Source of the DNA: Enterovibrio qingdaonensis
GTDB lineage: Bacteria > Pseudomonadota > Gammaproteobacteria > Enterobacterales > Vibrionaceae
Direction of reading: 5' to 3'
Assembly (NCBI RefSeq): GCF_028683135.1
Contig: NZ_JAJUBB010000003.1
Span: forward strand, 186,001 to 250,000
DNA: 64,000 nucleotides
The position numbers and the translations under genes were made by a program. This document shows positions 36,468 to 46,559 of the stretch, piece by piece. Under the pieces are notes generated by a model. The model was not told the DNA's origin, made no database searches, and worked only from the letters and a program-made list of their open reading frames with translations. How positions within the stretch are numbered: the first letter of the stretch is position 1; every line of letters begins with the position of its first letter.

Positions 36468-37079
36468 ATGAGTTCTAGCCGTCATGAATTAGTTGAAAAG
36501 AACGTTGGTCTTTTTGCCATTCTCACCATCATTGCAATCAGTTTTGGTGCGTTGGTAGAGATCACGCCTCTTTTGTTCCAGAAACAAACGACAGAGCCTG
36601 TTGATAATCTACGCCCTTATACTGCGCTTGAAATGGAAGGACGAGATATTTACATCCGTGAAGGTTGTAACGTTTGTCATAGCCAAATGATCCGACCTTT
36701 CCGTGCAGAAACTGAGCGTTATGGTCACTACTCTGTCGCGGGCGAAAGTGTATGGGAACACCCTTTCTTATGGGGTTCTAAACGTACTGGCCCAGACTTA
36801 GCACGTGTTGGCGGTCGTTACTCTGACGAGTGGCACCGTGTTCACCTGATTGATCCAAGGGCTGTTGTTCCTGAATCAAACATGCCTGGCTTCCCTTGGT
36901 TAGCTGAGAATGTATTGACCGGCGAACATACCCAAGAGAAGCTTACTGTTTTCAAAGACATGTTTGGTGTTCCTTACACCGACGAGCAAATTGCTAACGC
37001 GAAAGCGGATGTCGAAGGCAAAACAGAAATGGATGCAATCATTGCTTACCTTCAATCTCTCGGCCACGCGATGAAATAA
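36468..37079 (+). CDS. ccoO: cbb3 oxidase mono-haem subunit II
   Basis: Membrane-anchored cytochrome c subunit that passes electrons from CcoP to CcoN. The 203-residue protein has one N-terminal membrane helix (about 16-35), then the haem c motif [13 protein letters not shown], and the conserved block [16 protein letters not shown]. The distal methionine is likely in SNMPGFPWL. Part of ccoNOQP. Confidence 0.96.
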   Translation: MSSSRHELVEKNVGLFAILTIIAISFGALVEITPLLFQKQTTEPVDNLRPYTALEMEGRDIYIREGCNVCHSQMIRPFRAETERYGHYSVAGESVWEHPFLWGSKRTGPDLARVGGRYSDEWHRVHLIDPRAVVPESNMPGFPWLAENVLTGEHTQEKLTVFKDMFGVPYTDEQIANAKADVEGKTEMDAIIAYLQSLGHAMK

Positions 37080-37089
37080 GGGGTCTTTT

Positions 37090-37263
37090 ATGGAAATTGC
37101 ATCATTCCATAGTATCTGGACACTGGTCATCTTTTTGGCATTTGTTGGGATTGTACTCTGGGCTTACAGCAGCCGTCGTAAAAAGGAATTTGACGAAGCT
37201 GCAAACCTTGTCTTCGCTGACGAGGAAGAGAGCCCCAAAAAGACAGGAGAAGATAACAAATGA
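37090..37263 (+). CDS. ccoQ: cbb3 oxidase small subunit CcoQ
   Basis: A 57-residue membrane protein: one helix (SIWTLVIFLAFVGIVLWAYS, residues 8-27), a basic SRRKK turn, then an acidic tail. It fills the gap between ccoO and ccoP, as in other bacteria, and its stop codon overlaps the ccoP start (ATGA). CcoQ stabilises the assembled oxidase. Confidence 0.9.
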   Translation: MEIASFHSIWTLVIFLAFVGIVLWAYSSRRKKEFDEAANLVFADEEESPKKTGEDNK

Positions 37264-38234
37264 CGACATTTTGGAGTCTATTTATCACTGTCATTACCCT
37301 TGGCACTATCGCTGGGTGTGCAGCACTGATCATTTGGTGTAGCAAAGACCTAGACGGTATCGCCGAAGGTGAAGATATGGGCCATGAATACGATGGTATT
37401 CGTGAGCTTAACAACCCACTCCCGAAGTGGTGGTCCTATATGTTCTGGGCGACCTTAGTCTTTGGCATCGTGTATTTTGCACTTTACCCAGGGTTGGGAA
37501 ATTTCAAAGGGTTGTTTAACTGGCAAAGCTCTGCACAAGACGTAAACAATATTGAAGAGTCTCGTCAGTTGATGGCAAACAGCGAAGGTATTGACCAATA
37601 CGCTCGTGAATTGTCTACCGCGAATGCGATCTTTGGTGAAACGTATCGGAAATTGGCATACAAGCCAGGTTCAGATGAGCTTCAAGACATTACCAAAATT
37701 GCAGAAAATCCAGAGGCAATTAAGGTAGGCCAACGCCTATTCATCCAAAACTGTGCGCAGTGCCATGGTTCGGATGCGCGTGGTCAAGCAGGCTTCCCTA
37801 ACCTTACCGACCACGCTTGGTTGTATGGTGGTGAACCTCAAACCATTAAAGCAACGATTCAACAAGGCCGTATCGGCAACATGCCAGCTTGGCTGGATGC
37901 GTTAGGCCCAGACGGCGTTAAAGAAGTTGCAGCGTACACCCTTAGCCTCTCAGGACGTAAAGTTGATGCACAAGAAGCAGCAAAAGGTAAGACACGTTTT
38001 GTTGTGTGTGCAGCTTGTCACGGTACTGATGGTAAAGGTAACCCAGCATTTGGTGCACCTGATTTGACGGACAATGTATGGCTATTCGGCGGCTCTCGCA
38101 AAGCCGTTGAAGAAACTATTCGTTATGGCCGCCAAGGTGTAATGCCAGCATGGGAGAATATTTTGGACGAAGATAAGATCCAACTGCTCTCTGCCTATGT
38201 TTGGGACGTCAGCAATGCTGACAACAAAAAATAA
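37260..38234 (+). CDS. ccoP: cbb3 oxidase di-haem subunit III
   Basis: Di-haem cytochrome c that accepts electrons from soluble or membrane cytochrome c. The 324-residue protein has an N-terminal helix (about 5-25), a second one near 60-80 (WWSYMFWATLVFGIVYF), and two haem c motifs: CAQCH at 165-169 and CAACH at 250-254. An intrinsic terminator follows 18 bases after the stop codon. Confidence 0.96.
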   Translation: MTTFWSLFITVITLGTIAGCAALIIWCSKDLDGIAEGEDMGHEYDGIRELNNPLPKWWSYMFWATLVFGIVYFALYPGLGNFKGLFNWQSSAQDVNNIEESRQLMANSEGIDQYARELSTANAIFGETYRKLAYKPGSDELQDITKIAENPEAIKVGQRLFIQNCAQCHGSDARGQAGFPNLTDHAWLYGGEPQTIKATIQQGRIGNMPAWLDALGPDGVKEVAAYTLSLSGRKVDAQEAAKGKTRFVVCAACHGTDGKGNPAFGAPDLTDNVWLFGGSRKAVEETIRYGRQGVMPAWENILDEDKIQLLSAYVWDVSNADNKK

Positions 38235-38251
38235 GTAACAGCAACACCTTT

Positions 38252-38276
38252 AAGCCCCTGCTTGCAGGGGCTTTTT
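38252..38276 (+). terminator. Intrinsic terminator after ccoP
   Basis: Stem AAGCCCCTG (38252-38260) / CAGGGGCTT (38265-38273) with a CTTG loop and a run of five T residues. Ends the ccoNOQP transcript before fixH. Confidence 0.9.
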
Positions 38277-38308
38277 ACCCAAGATCAGTGTAAAAACAGG
38301 AAAGCGTT

Positions 38309-38800
38309 ATGAACAAACCTTGGTATAAGCAGTTTTGGCCTTGGTTCCTGATTGCCCTTCCCGGCACAGTAGTCGTTGCCAGCCTCTTCACGTTTACGTT
38401 ATTTAGTAAAAATCAGGTTTCTCTCGTCGCAGAAGATTACTATAAAGAAGGGAAAGGGATTAATCAGGATCTCACTCGTTTGCGCAAAGCCGATGAGCTC
38501 AATATCTCTGCATTTCTGTCCACCGAACAAGAAAGAGTAATCTTTGCTTTAGACAAAGGCGAGCTAACTCAGTATCCAACGCTTCGCGTTACGTTTCAGC
38601 ATCGTACATTGGCAAACAAAGACATTGAACAAATGGTAAATGCAGACGCGACTGGCAATTATCGAATCGCGCTCAACGAACCGCTCCAAGGACCATGGTA
38701 TATTGAACTTAATGCATTTGATGGAACTTGGGCACTCAATGGACGCGCCAACTTCCCTTCATCAGACCCAATTAAGTTGTATGGTTCGAGCAAGGAATGA
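38309..38800 (+). CDS. ccoH: FixH-family cbb3 assembly protein
   Basis: A 163-residue membrane protein with one N-terminal helix (about residues 10-30) and a periplasmic beta domain; the early block NQVSLVAEDYYKEGKGINQDL is characteristic of FixH/CcoH. It helps to assemble the cbb3 oxidase and to supply copper together with CcoI. It overlaps ccoI by four bases. No ccoG homologue lies in this window. Confidence 0.9.
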   Translation: MNKPWYKQFWPWFLIALPGTVVVASLFTFTLFSKNQVSLVAEDYYKEGKGINQDLTRLRKADELNISAFLSTEQERVIFALDKGELTQYPTLRVTFQHRTLANKDIEQMVNADATGNYRIALNEPLQGPWYIELNAFDGTWALNGRANFPSSDPIKLYGSSKE

Positions 38801-41193
38801 CGAAAGACTGTTACCACTGTGGAGAGCCGGTGCTTACTGGCGACTCCTATCAAGTCGAGATCCTCGGCATTAAGCAAATTATGTGTTGCCCTGGCTGTCA
38901 AGCAGTTGCAACCACCATTGTTGCCAGCGGATTAACTTCATATTACGAATACAGAACAGAACCGGCAGAAAAAGCCAATTTAGTTCCTCAAGAATTACAA
39001 TCTCTCAGCCTTTACGATAATGAAGATGTCCAACAAGAGTTTGTACGTCACGAAAACGGCATTGACGAAGTTGTTCTGTCTGTAGATGGTGTGTCTTGTG
39101 CTGCCTGCGCATGGCTAATTGAAAAGCAGCTCAGCTCTCAGATCGGTGTGTCACGTATTCAAGTTAATACAACCACACATCGCGCAACCTTACGCTGGGA
39201 CCCTACCAAAACAAAACTCAGTGATCTTTTAGCAAAAATACATGCGCTAGGATACAAGGCTGCGCCGTTCGAAGCAGATAATCAGGAAGCGCAATATCAC
39301 CACACAATGAAACAGTATCTTTACCGCTTAGGTGTTGCTGGCTTGGCCACCATGCAAGTAATGATGCTGGCGGTCGCCATGTATTTCGAAGTGTTTGGTG
39401 ACATGGATGAAACATTCAGAAACTACTTTCGATGGGTCAGCCTGATTTTTGCCACCCCTGTCCTGCTCTACTCAGCGATGCCGTTTTATGTCAATGCATG
39501 GCGAAATCTTAAAGCGCGAACACTCGGGATGGATGTACCTGTATCCATAGCATTGTTATTTGCGTATTTTGCCAGCCTCTATGCAACTGTCACCGAGAAA
39601 GGCGAAGTCTTTTTTGAATCTATCGCTATGTTTACTTTCTTCCTTTTGATAGGAAGATTTTTGGAAATGCGTGCAAGACGAACAGCGGCAGCTGCCAGTG
39701 CAAACCTGCTCAAATTAGTACCCAAGCTTGCTTTGCTCCAATCTGGTGAGCAAATTCCCGCTAAATCATTAAAACTTGGGCATATTGTACGCGTTCTTCC
39801 TGGTGAACCTTACCCCGCTGATGGCACCATCGTAAGTGGTGTAACAACGGTGGACGAAGCAATGTTAACCGGAGAATCCTTGCCTCAGTCAAAACATCTT
39901 GGAGATGTTGTTTTTGCAGGAACAATGAACATTGATGGCAATGTCGATGTTGAAGTAACGGCGGAGAAAAAAGACTCCCTTATTGCACACATTGTCCAGT
40001 TGCAAGACGAAGCACAGCTTGCCAAACCGAGGCTTGCCGAAATCGCTGATATCGTCGCACGCTATTTTGTCGCTGTGATTCTCATTATATCAGCGAGTAC
40101 TTGGTGGTATTGGCAAGGCCATCGCCCAGATGACGCATTTTGGATTATGCTTTCGGTTCTCGTTGCGACATGCCCATGCGCCCTTTCGTTGGCAACGCCC
40201 ACAGCACTCACATGCTCAACCTCAACGTTTGGTAAGCTAGGTATTTTGCTACGTCGCGGGCATGTATTTGAAACGCTAACCAAGATTAATCGGGTCGTGA
40301 TCGATAAAACGGGCACGTTAACTGAAGGTAATATTTCCATTTCAGAAACGGACGTTTTTAGCGACGTAACCAAAGACACCGCACTATCAATCGCTTCTGC
40401 GTTAGAAAGTTATGCTAACCACCCTATCGCTGTTGCTTTTCATCGATATCCACAAGCCGAAGGTGTCACCGACGTAGAAAATGTCATTGGCGAAGGACTT
40501 AAAGGTTATTTGGACGGACAAGAGTGGCGAATCGGTAAACCCGCGTTTGCACTAAATGCACCAGAGGTTGCCCTAAATAGTCCATCTCAAGTTTGGTTAT
40601 CATGTGACGGTCAACCAATCGCATCGTTTAAGCTTGTTGATCCTGTCCGCGCTAGCAGCAAGGCACTGATTGAACAATTCCATAATGCCGGCATCCGCGT
40701 CACCATGCTTACGGGCGATAACGTCCAAACCGCAACCACCGTAGCAAACGCACTCGGCATTGATGAAGTGGTTGCTGATGTCTCTCCACAAGGAAAACTC
40801 GAATACCTGCAGTCATTACCCAATAACCAAATAACGATGATGATTGGAGATGGCGTGAATGATGCTCCTGTTCTCGCTGGGGCGCATTTATCTGTCGCTA
40901 TGGGGGGCGGGACTGATGTCGCCAAGGCGTCCGCTGACATGGTTTTGCTCGGTGACGATCTCACTAAGCTGCTCGACGCACGTAAACTCGCCGCGTTTAC
41001 GCAAAAAATCATTCGTCAGAACCTTGCATGGGCTTTAGGATACAACGTAGTGATCCTTCCTCTTGCAATGGCAGGCTTTGTCGCACCTTACGTTGCCGTT
41101 GCGGGCATGTCCGCTAGTTCGGTCATTGTTGTTACTAACTCACTGCGACTATTTAAAAAAGATATCATTGAAAAGCTCAAGGATGCCCCGTAA
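38797..41193 (+). CDS. ccoI: CcoI, copper P-type ATPase for cbb3 assembly
   Basis: P1B-type ATPase of 798 residues that exports copper to the periplasm for the CuB centre. N-terminal cysteine motifs (CYHCGEP, CCPGCQAV) precede an HMA domain with SCAACAWLI. Eight membrane helices include the metal-selecting CPC in TCPCALSLATPTAL. The phosphorylation site is DKTGTLTEG and the hinge is GDGVNDAPVL. Starts inside the ccoH end (ATGA) and shares one base with ccoS. Confidence 0.95.
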   Translation: MTKDCYHCGEPVLTGDSYQVEILGIKQIMCCPGCQAVATTIVASGLTSYYEYRTEPAEKANLVPQELQSLSLYDNEDVQQEFVRHENGIDEVVLSVDGVSCAACAWLIEKQLSSQIGVSRIQVNTTTHRATLRWDPTKTKLSDLLAKIHALGYKAAPFEADNQEAQYHHTMKQYLYRLGVAGLATMQVMMLAVAMYFEVFGDMDETFRNYFRWVSLIFATPVLLYSAMPFYVNAWRNLKARTLGMDVPVSIALLFAYFASLYATVTEKGEVFFESIAMFTFFLLIGRFLEMRARRTAAAASANLLKLVPKLALLQSGEQIPAKSLKLGHIVRVLPGEPYPADGTIVSGVTTVDEAMLTGESLPQSKHLGDVVFAGTMNIDGNVDVEVTAEKKDSLIAHIVQLQDEAQLAKPRLAEIADIVARYFVAVILIISASTWWYWQGHRPDDAFWIMLSVLVATCPCALSLATPTALTCSTSTFGKLGILLRRGHVFETLTKINRVVIDKTGTLTEGNISISETDVFSDVTKDTALSIASALESYANHPIAVAFHRYPQAEGVTDVENVIGEGLKGYLDGQEWRIGKPAFALNAPEVALNSPSQVWLSCDGQPIASFKLVDPVRASSKALIEQFHNAGIRVTMLTGDNVQTATTVANALGIDEVVADVSPQGKLEYLQSLPNNQITMMIGDGVNDAPVLAGAHLSVAMGGGTDVAKASADMVLLGDDLTKLLDARKLAAFTQKIIRQNLAWALGYNVVILPLAMAGFVAPYVAVAGMSASSVIVVTNSLRLFKKDIIEKLKDAP

Positions 41194-41378
41194 TGGAAAG
41201 CTTGTACATTCTCATACCCATAGCCATCCTGCTCGTTTGCGTCGCAGTCGGTGTTTTTATTTGGGCGGTTAAATCCGAGCAATTTGAAGATCTAGAACGT
41301 CAGGGAATGAATATATTGCTGGACGATGACGATAAACGCCCTACTGATAAGGTATCAACGGAACATCAGGAAAAATAA
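41193..41378 (+). CDS. ccoS: CcoS, small cbb3 maturation protein
   Basis: A 61-residue membrane protein. One helix (LYILIPIAILLVCVAVGVFIW) is followed by AVKSEQFEDLERQGMNILLDDD, the family signature. CcoS is needed to insert cofactors into the oxidase. It overlaps the end of ccoI. Confidence 0.93.
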   Translation: MESLYILIPIAILLVCVAVGVFIWAVKSEQFEDLERQGMNILLDDDDKRPTDKVSTEHQEK

Positions 41379-41381
41379 CGC

Positions 41382-42056
41382 ATGCCAGTATCCGATTTTT
41401 TAGCAGCCTTCATGGTCGGGTTACTCGGTGCGGGTCATTGCCTAGGTATGTGCGGGGGCGTTGCAGCCGCAGTGACCATTGGGACACCAAACAACAAGAG
41501 CAAATTACCTTACCTTCTTTACTACAACTCTGGTCGATTGATTTCCTACTGCGCGATTGGCGCGATTGCAGGAGGCATTGTATCTGGGGTTGTCGGCGTT
41601 TCTTCGTTTTCACAAGGCCTTCTATGGTTGCGTCTTCTCGCCGCAATCATGTTAATTTTATTGGCATTGTATATCGGAAGATTTTGGAATGGCCTTTCCC
41701 ATATCGAAAAGTTAGGCCAGCATCTTTGGAAGCGAATATCACCGCTCGCGTCAAAATTGTTGCCATTGAAGCATTCCGTTTCCGCTCTACCCTTTGGGAT
41801 GGTCTGGGGCTGGCTGCCTTGTGGTTTAGTCTATTCGGCTCTCAGTTGGGCGGCTGTCGCAGGAAATGCAACTCACGGATTATTGATAATGCTCGCATTT
41901 GGGATCGGAACTCTACCCGCAATGATTTTAGTTGGAAGTGCGGCTGAATACATGAAGGGACTACTTAATAATTTGATATTTCGACGTTTCTCATCTTTGA
42001 TACTCCTAATGTACGGAATAATTACCGCTCATAATGTGTACAATCAGTTTCAGTAG
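41382..42056 (+). CDS. TauE/SafE-like membrane protein of the cbb3 cluster
   Basis: A 224-residue membrane protein of the sulfite exporter TauE/SafE superfamily, subtype found after ccoS in many proteobacteria. Visible blocks: LLGAGHCLGMCGGVAAA near the start and GMVWGWLPCGLVYSAL in the second half, both with conserved cysteines that suggest metal handling, perhaps copper. About six helices. It starts three bases after ccoS, so it belongs to the assembly operon. The substrate is not proven. Confidence 0.85.
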   Translation: MPVSDFLAAFMVGLLGAGHCLGMCGGVAAAVTIGTPNNKSKLPYLLYYNSGRLISYCAIGAIAGGIVSGVVGVSSFSQGLLWLRLLAAIMLILLALYIGRFWNGLSHIEKLGQHLWKRISPLASKLLPLKHSVSALPFGMVWGWLPCGLVYSALSWAAVAGNATHGLLIMLAFGIGTLPAMILVGSAAEYMKGLLNNLIFRRFSSLILLMYGIITAHNVYNQFQ

Positions 42057-42088
42057 CTCTCGCTTTTGCACGTAGAAATGGTAAAATA

Positions 42089-42102
42089 TTGACTCAAATC
42101 AA
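42089..42102 (+). promoter_or_regulatory. Fnr box in front of fnr
   Basis: TTGACTCAAATCAA matches the Fnr consensus TTGAT-N4-ATCAA in nine of ten defined positions. Its centre is 24 bases upstream of the fnr start codon, so Fnr bound there would most likely block its own transcription, as known for E. coli fnr. Confidence 0.8.
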
Positions 42103-42119
42103 TTTGGCTAAGCAGGCTC

Positions 42120-42866
42120 ATGATTCAAGAAAAAATCATCACCAAACGTGTTCAATCTGGCGGATGCGCAATTCACTGCCAAGACTGCAGTATCAGTCAG
42201 CTTTGTATTCCATTTACATTAAGCGAAAGTGAGCTAAATCAGCTTGACCAAATCATTGAACGCAAAAAGCCAATTCAGAAAGGACAGCCGCTTTTCCAAG
42301 CAGGTGACCAACTGCGCTCTCTCTATGCTATCCGCTCTGGCACAATCAAAAGCTACACCATAACTGAGCAAGGTGACGAACAAATTACAGCGTTCCACCT
42401 CGCCGGTGATTTAGTCGGATTTGACGCAATCAACCACATGTCTCACCCAAGCTTTGCGCAAGCTTTAGAAACATCAATGGTCTGTGAGATCCCATTCGAA
42501 ATTCTTGATGACCTGTCTGGCAAAATGCCTAAGCTTCGCCAACAAATCATGCGTCTTATGAGTAGCGAAATTAAAGGTGATCAGGAAATGATTCTGCTTC
42601 TTTCTAAAAAGAATGCAGAAGAACGTTTAGCGGCATTCTTACATAGCCTATCAACGCGTTTCTCTCAGCGCGGTTTTTCTGCGAAAGAGTTCCGTTTAAC
42701 CATGACGCGTGGTGATATTGGTAACTATCTCGGTTTGACTGTTGAGACCATCAGCCGCCTTCTGGGTCGATTCCAAAAAAGTGGCATGCTAAGCGTTAAA
42801 GGCAAGTACATCACCATTCTTGACCACGATGAACTGAGCCGCCTCGCAGGCATTACTCGCGGCTAA
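42120..42866 (+). CDS. fnr: Fnr, oxygen-sensing global regulator
   Basis: Crp-family regulator that carries an O2-labile 4Fe-4S cluster and activates anaerobic and microaerobic genes. The 248 residues align closely with E. coli Fnr: cysteines C20, C23, C29 and C122 are at the same positions, plus the non-ligand C16. The recognition helix contains [12 protein letters not shown]. It lies just after the cbb3 assembly genes, the standard vibrio order, and an Fnr box precedes it. Confidence 0.97.
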   Translation: MIQEKIITKRVQSGGCAIHCQDCSISQLCIPFTLSESELNQLDQIIERKKPIQKGQPLFQAGDQLRSLYAIRSGTIKSYTITEQGDEQITAFHLAGDLVGFDAINHMSHPSFAQALETSMVCEIPFEILDDLSGKMPKLRQQIMRLMSSEIKGDQEMILLLSKKNAEERLAAFLHSLSTRFSQRGFSAKEFRLTMTRGDIGNYLGLTVETISRLLGRFQKSGMLSVKGKYITILDHDELSRLAGITRG

Positions 42867-42891
42867 CTCTTCACTCATCATCGTAACTTTT

Positions 42892-42925
42892 AGAAATGGC
42901 ACTTTTGGTGCCATTTCTCTTTTTT
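42892..42925 (+). terminator. Intrinsic terminator after fnr
   Basis: Perfect 11-base-pair stem AGAAATGGCAC (42892-42902) / GTGCCATTTCT (42908-42918), then C and six T residues. Confidence 0.9.
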
Positions 42926-43009
42926 AACTTATATTTATCTGAATTTGTCGCAACATTGGCTGAGTTTGCGTTACATTAAAGTATCGGCATCACACAGCTG
43001 GAGGTTGTT

Positions 43010-43960
43010 ATGAACAGATATACCAACTTGCTTGTCGCTATCGATCCCGACCACGAAGAACAACCCGCCCTTTCGCGCGCTCTGGACATAGCAAACAAAT
43101 CATCTGCGCCAGTTAAACTGACGCTTTTCCTTGCTATCTACGATTTTTCATATGAAATGACATCCATGCTCTCCGCAGAGGAGCGCCAAGCGATGCGTGC
43201 TGGTGTTCTGCGTCAGCGTGAAGAATGGGTGACATCTCTCGTTGAACAACACGATACGTCTGACGTGTCCGTTGTAAACCATGTTGTTTGGCATAATCGC
43301 CCCTACGAAAGCATGATTGCGCAGGTCTTTGATGGCGAACACGATCTTTTAGTGAAAGCAACTCACAAGCATGACAAACTCGGTTCGGTTATCTTTACAC
43401 CAACCGATTGGCACTTACTGCGCAAATGCCCCTGCCCCGTACTGCTTGTAAAAGAACATGGCTGGCCAGCTAACGGAAAAGTTCTCGCCGCCGTCAATGT
43501 AGCCTCTGAAAATGAAGCGCACATTCCACTTAATGACAAGCTGATTAATGAAGCTAATGCAATGAGTAAATTGCTTGAAGCTGAAGTAAATCTCGTCAAT
43601 GCGTATCCGGCAACGCCCGTCAACGTCACCATCGAACTGCCGGAATTTGATCCTGCGTCATATACCGATGCGGTTCGCGGTCATCATCTACTACAAATGA
43701 AAGCGTTACGCCAAAAGCACTGCATTGATGAAGCACAAACACATTGCCAAGAAGGTCTACCTGAAGATGTTATTCCTGCCGTCGCCAAAGAATTGGATGC
43801 AGAACTCGTCATATTAGGTACAACCGGACGCATTGGTCTCTCTGCCATTTTTATCGGAAACACAGCAGAGCACACTATTGACCAATTAGACTGTGATGTT
43901 CTCGCGATTAAGCCGGACGGTTATGTCAGCCCGCTCGCACCAAATGTAAGCTTGGGATGA
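43010..43960 (+). CDS. uspE: Universal stress protein UspE
   Basis: Tandem universal stress protein of 316 residues, two Usp domains (about 1-150 and 155-310). The second keeps the nucleotide-binding-like motif GTTGRIGLSAIFIGNTAEHTI in part. UspE lies next to fnr in enterobacteria and vibrios and affects motility, adhesion and stress survival. RBS GGAGG is seven bases before the ATG. Confidence 0.93.
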   Translation: MNRYTNLLVAIDPDHEEQPALSRALDIANKSSAPVKLTLFLAIYDFSYEMTSMLSAEERQAMRAGVLRQREEWVTSLVEQHDTSDVSVVNHVVWHNRPYESMIAQVFDGEHDLLVKATHKHDKLGSVIFTPTDWHLLRKCPCPVLLVKEHGWPANGKVLAAVNVASENEAHIPLNDKLINEANAMSKLLEAEVNLVNAYPATPVNVTIELPEFDPASYTDAVRGHHLLQMKALRQKHCIDEAQTHCQEGLPEDVIPAVAKELDAELVILGTTGRIGLSAIFIGNTAEHTIDQLDCDVLAIKPDGYVSPLAPNVSLG

Positions 43961-44014
43961 AAACGAAAACATAACGAGAAAATATCACGATAAATAAACG
44001 CTACAGACAAACAA

Positions 44015-44044
44015 AAAGGGGGAACAACGTGTTGTTCCCCCTTT
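44015..44044. terminator. Bidirectional terminator between uspE and ttcA
   Basis: Stem AAAGGGGGAACAAC (44015-44028) pairs with GTTGTTCCCCCTTT (44031-44044). A/T-rich flanks on both sides let it serve the two convergent genes. Confidence 0.85.
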
Positions 44045-44070
44045 CTTATGTTCAATAAACGTACGTTGGA

Positions 44071-44964
44071 TTATACGTTAGTGACATCGATGAACAGTGA
44101 CTCATCAATGTTTGACGAAGAAACGACCGCTTCACTAAATTCGTATTCACCACGGTCACCTTCACGGTCTAGTGGCAAATTCACAAAATCAAACAATTCA
44201 CGATCCGCCAACTGACTTGGGCTTACGTTCTGAATCGACTTGAAAATGCTTTCGACGCGACCTGGTGTCTTTTTATCCCACTCAGTAAGCATCGCCTTAA
44301 TCGATTGGCGTTGCAGATTTTCCTGTGAACCACAAAGGTTACAAGGAATAATCGGGAAGTCTTTATGCTCAGCATATTTGATCAGATCTTTCTCACGGCA
44401 GTATGTAAGAGGACGAATCACAACATTACGTCCATCATCTGAACGAAGCTTAGGCGGCATGGCTTTCAAGCGTGACCCGTGGAACATGTTCAAGAACATG
44501 GTTTCAACGATATCGTCCATGTGGTGGCCTAACGCTAACTTAGTTGCACCAATCTTCTCTGCAAAAGAGTAAAGGGTGCCGCGACGAAGACGCGAACACA
44601 AACCACAGGTTGTTTTACCTTCTGGGACTTTCTCTTTTACTACCGAGTAAGTATCTTTATCAACGATGTAATACGGGATGTTCAGGCTTTCGAAGTACTC
44701 TGGCAAAATATGCTCAGGAAAACCCGGCTGTTTTTGATCTAGATTTACAGCAACAACATCGAACTTGATCGGTGCCGCAGCCTGCAGGTTCAGCAAGATA
44801 TCAAGCATCGCAAATGAATCTTTACCACCACTGATACACGCCATGACGACATCATTCTCTTCGATCATATTGTAGTCAGCGATAGCACTACCAACATTTC
44901 TCCTTAAGCGTTTTTGGAGTTTGTTGAATTCAAGTGTCTCTTTTCTTGTATCTTTCTGATTCAT
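44071..44964 (-). CDS. ttcA: TtcA, tRNA 2-thiocytidine synthetase
   Basis: ATP- and Fe-S-dependent enzyme that thiolates cytidine 32 in some tRNAs. The 297-residue protein shows the PP-loop [12 protein letters not shown] and the cluster cysteines in [14 protein letters not shown] and [14 protein letters not shown]. Standard neighbour of uspE in vibrios. Confidence 0.96.
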   Translation of the reverse strand: MNQKDTRKETLEFNKLQKRLRRNVGSAIADYNMIEENDVVMACISGGKDSFAMLDILLNLQAAAPIKFDVVAVNLDQKQPGFPEHILPEYFESLNIPYYIVDKDTYSVVKEKVPEGKTTCGLCSRLRRGTLYSFAEKIGATKLALGHHMDDIVETMFLNMFHGSRLKAMPPKLRSDDGRNVVIRPLTYCREKDLIKYAEHKDFPIIPCNLCGSQENLQRQSIKAMLTEWDKKTPGRVESIFKSIQNVSPSQLADRELFDFVNLPLDREGDRGEYEFSEAVVSSSNIDESLFIDVTNV

Positions 44965-45141
44965 TTGTTGTTCTCAAATTGTCGATTGAACCGACGGTAG
45001 ATTTTAACAGGCGGGCGATTATACGTATCTTTTGGAGTCGTTGAAATGCTTTGATGAAAAATCAATGCAGTTATAAAAGAAGTGCTGCCGAAGATGCGCC
45101 GCCCCAGCAAAAAATCTTACGCTGAGGCGGCGAAGGAGAGT

Positions 45142-45786
45142 TTAGGTCTGTGGAATCCACGGCGTAACTTTCAGCGGAGGCTGAGAAAATGCGATTGTCT
45201 CACCTTGCTTAAGCTCGTCAAGGCGGATTACCGCTACCTTGCCGTTAACCTCAATGCTTCGTCCGTTAGATGTCGAGAGCGAAGAAACAGGTTCAGCAAA
45301 GTGCACCATTACCCCTTCGACATCAGGCATAAACCAAGAAGCAAACATACCGCCCAAATCTTTCATCATCGCGGTCATTTGGGGAACAAGGCTCTGAATG
45401 TCTTCTGCACTTATTGCCTCGTCAAACGCTGTGTTCGCCATGACTTGATATGACACATCGCATACACCATCCCCTGCAGTTTCAATAAACACATCAGGGT
45501 TAACCTGCCGTAGGTGATTATCGATAGGAAGTGGTAATTCTTGAGAAGGCGGAATGGTAAAAACTTCAGAATGTTCTTTTTTAATCATCCATGCTTTCGT
45601 TATTTCACATACGTTCCCTGTTTCTGGGGAAATGAGAAAGTAACCAATTTTTACATCAGGATGGTTTTCACCATAATTATGTTTTAGTTGGGAGTATAAC
45701 TTGCTGTATCTCAATTCAACCTGTGCTGCGGCAACAGGTACTGAAATTACAGCTGCCACTAAGGCAGCCGTAAGTCCTTTAATCAT
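45142..45786 (-). CDS. DUF2987-family periplasmic protein
   Basis: A 214-residue secreted protein: signal peptide MIKGLTAALVAAVISVPVAA, then a domain I place in DUF2987, with two cysteines (NVCEITKAW and DGVCDVSYQ) that may form a disulfide. Function unknown. The start at 45786 has GGAG seven bases upstream; a TTG four codons earlier is less likely. It overlaps the preceding glucosaminidase gene by four bases, so the two are co-translated and may act together at the cell wall. Confidence 0.75.
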   Translation of the reverse strand: MIKGLTAALVAAVISVPVAAAQVELRYSKLYSQLKHNYGENHPDVKIGYFLISPETGNVCEITKAWMIKKEHSEVFTIPPSQELPLPIDNHLRQVNPDVFIETAGDGVCDVSYQVMANTAFDEAISAEDIQSLVPQMTAMMKDLGGMFASWFMPDVEGVMVHFAEPVSSLSTSNGRSIEVNGKVAVIRLDELKQGETIAFSQPPLKVTPWIPQT

Positions 45787-46559
45787 CCTTGGCTCCAATA
45801 CTGCTGATTATGGCTTATCATGCCTTGAACTTCGTTCACATAAGCCTGACCACGCGAGGAGTAACTCAACAATCCATTCGCAAGTGCTGTACCTGAAATA
45901 GGTTCATGCTCTTTTCTAAGTTCAGCGCGAATATCACGCAACTGCGAATATGCACGGTTGCGGTTCACGTTTAAAAAATAGGCGCGAATAGATTGGAGTG
46001 GGTCTTTATATGTAGCGACTTCGTGAAATTTGCCCGAGCTACGTGCACTTGGCACCATGCCACAACCCTGAGTGTAACACCACTGACCGAAGTAATTGTT
46101 ACCTTCTCGAGCGAATCGTGATGTACCCCACCCTGATTCGATCGCCGCCTGACTCAATACCAAATCCATAGGAATAACATCGACCCGTTTCAGGGCTTCT
46201 TTAAACCATGCTTGATCAGCACCAGTCTCTGGTAAAGGTAGGCTGAAGAGTTCTGCAACATTGCTAAGAAACTCATTGTCGCTTGTTGACAGGCTCTTCG
46301 CCGTCGACAAGGTAGTAAGCCTAGTGCGTGCGTTTTCAATCAGCCCGTTAATATAGTTAACACCCGGCTTAAGAAAATCTGCAAAAGCTTGTTTCTTTTC
46401 CGTCACTATTTTGTATGACGCGAAATCCGGCTTCTGCACCATTTCTGGTGGAGGTGAAGCCGGTTGAAGTTGGTTGATATTAGTAACGGGGGTATGTGGT
46501 GCTTCGCTACACGCAGACAGCAGTAGAGCCGAAGCCAAAACAGCAAACGAAAGCTTCAT
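45783..46559 (-). CDS. Bax-like glucosaminidase-domain lipoprotein
   Basis: A 258-residue lipoprotein with lipobox LLSAC near residue 17. The catalytic region shows LVLSQAAIESGWGTSRFAREGNNYFGQW read in parts, the glucosaminidase-fold signature with its glutamate, and RNRAYSQLRDIRAELR. It probably cuts or binds peptidoglycan at the outer membrane. It directly follows a membrane protein gene (no gap) and overlaps the DUF2987 gene. Confidence 0.85.
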   Translation of the reverse strand: MKLSFAVLASALLLSACSEAPHTPVTNINQLQPASPPPEMVQKPDFASYKIVTEKKQAFADFLKPGVNYINGLIENARTRLTTLSTAKSLSTSDNEFLSNVAELFSLPLPETGADQAWFKEALKRVDVIPMDLVLSQAAIESGWGTSRFAREGNNYFGQWCYTQGCGMVPSARSSGKFHEVATYKDPLQSIRAYFLNVNRNRAYSQLRDIRAELRKEHEPISGTALANGLLSYSSRGQAYVNEVQGMISHNQQYWSQG

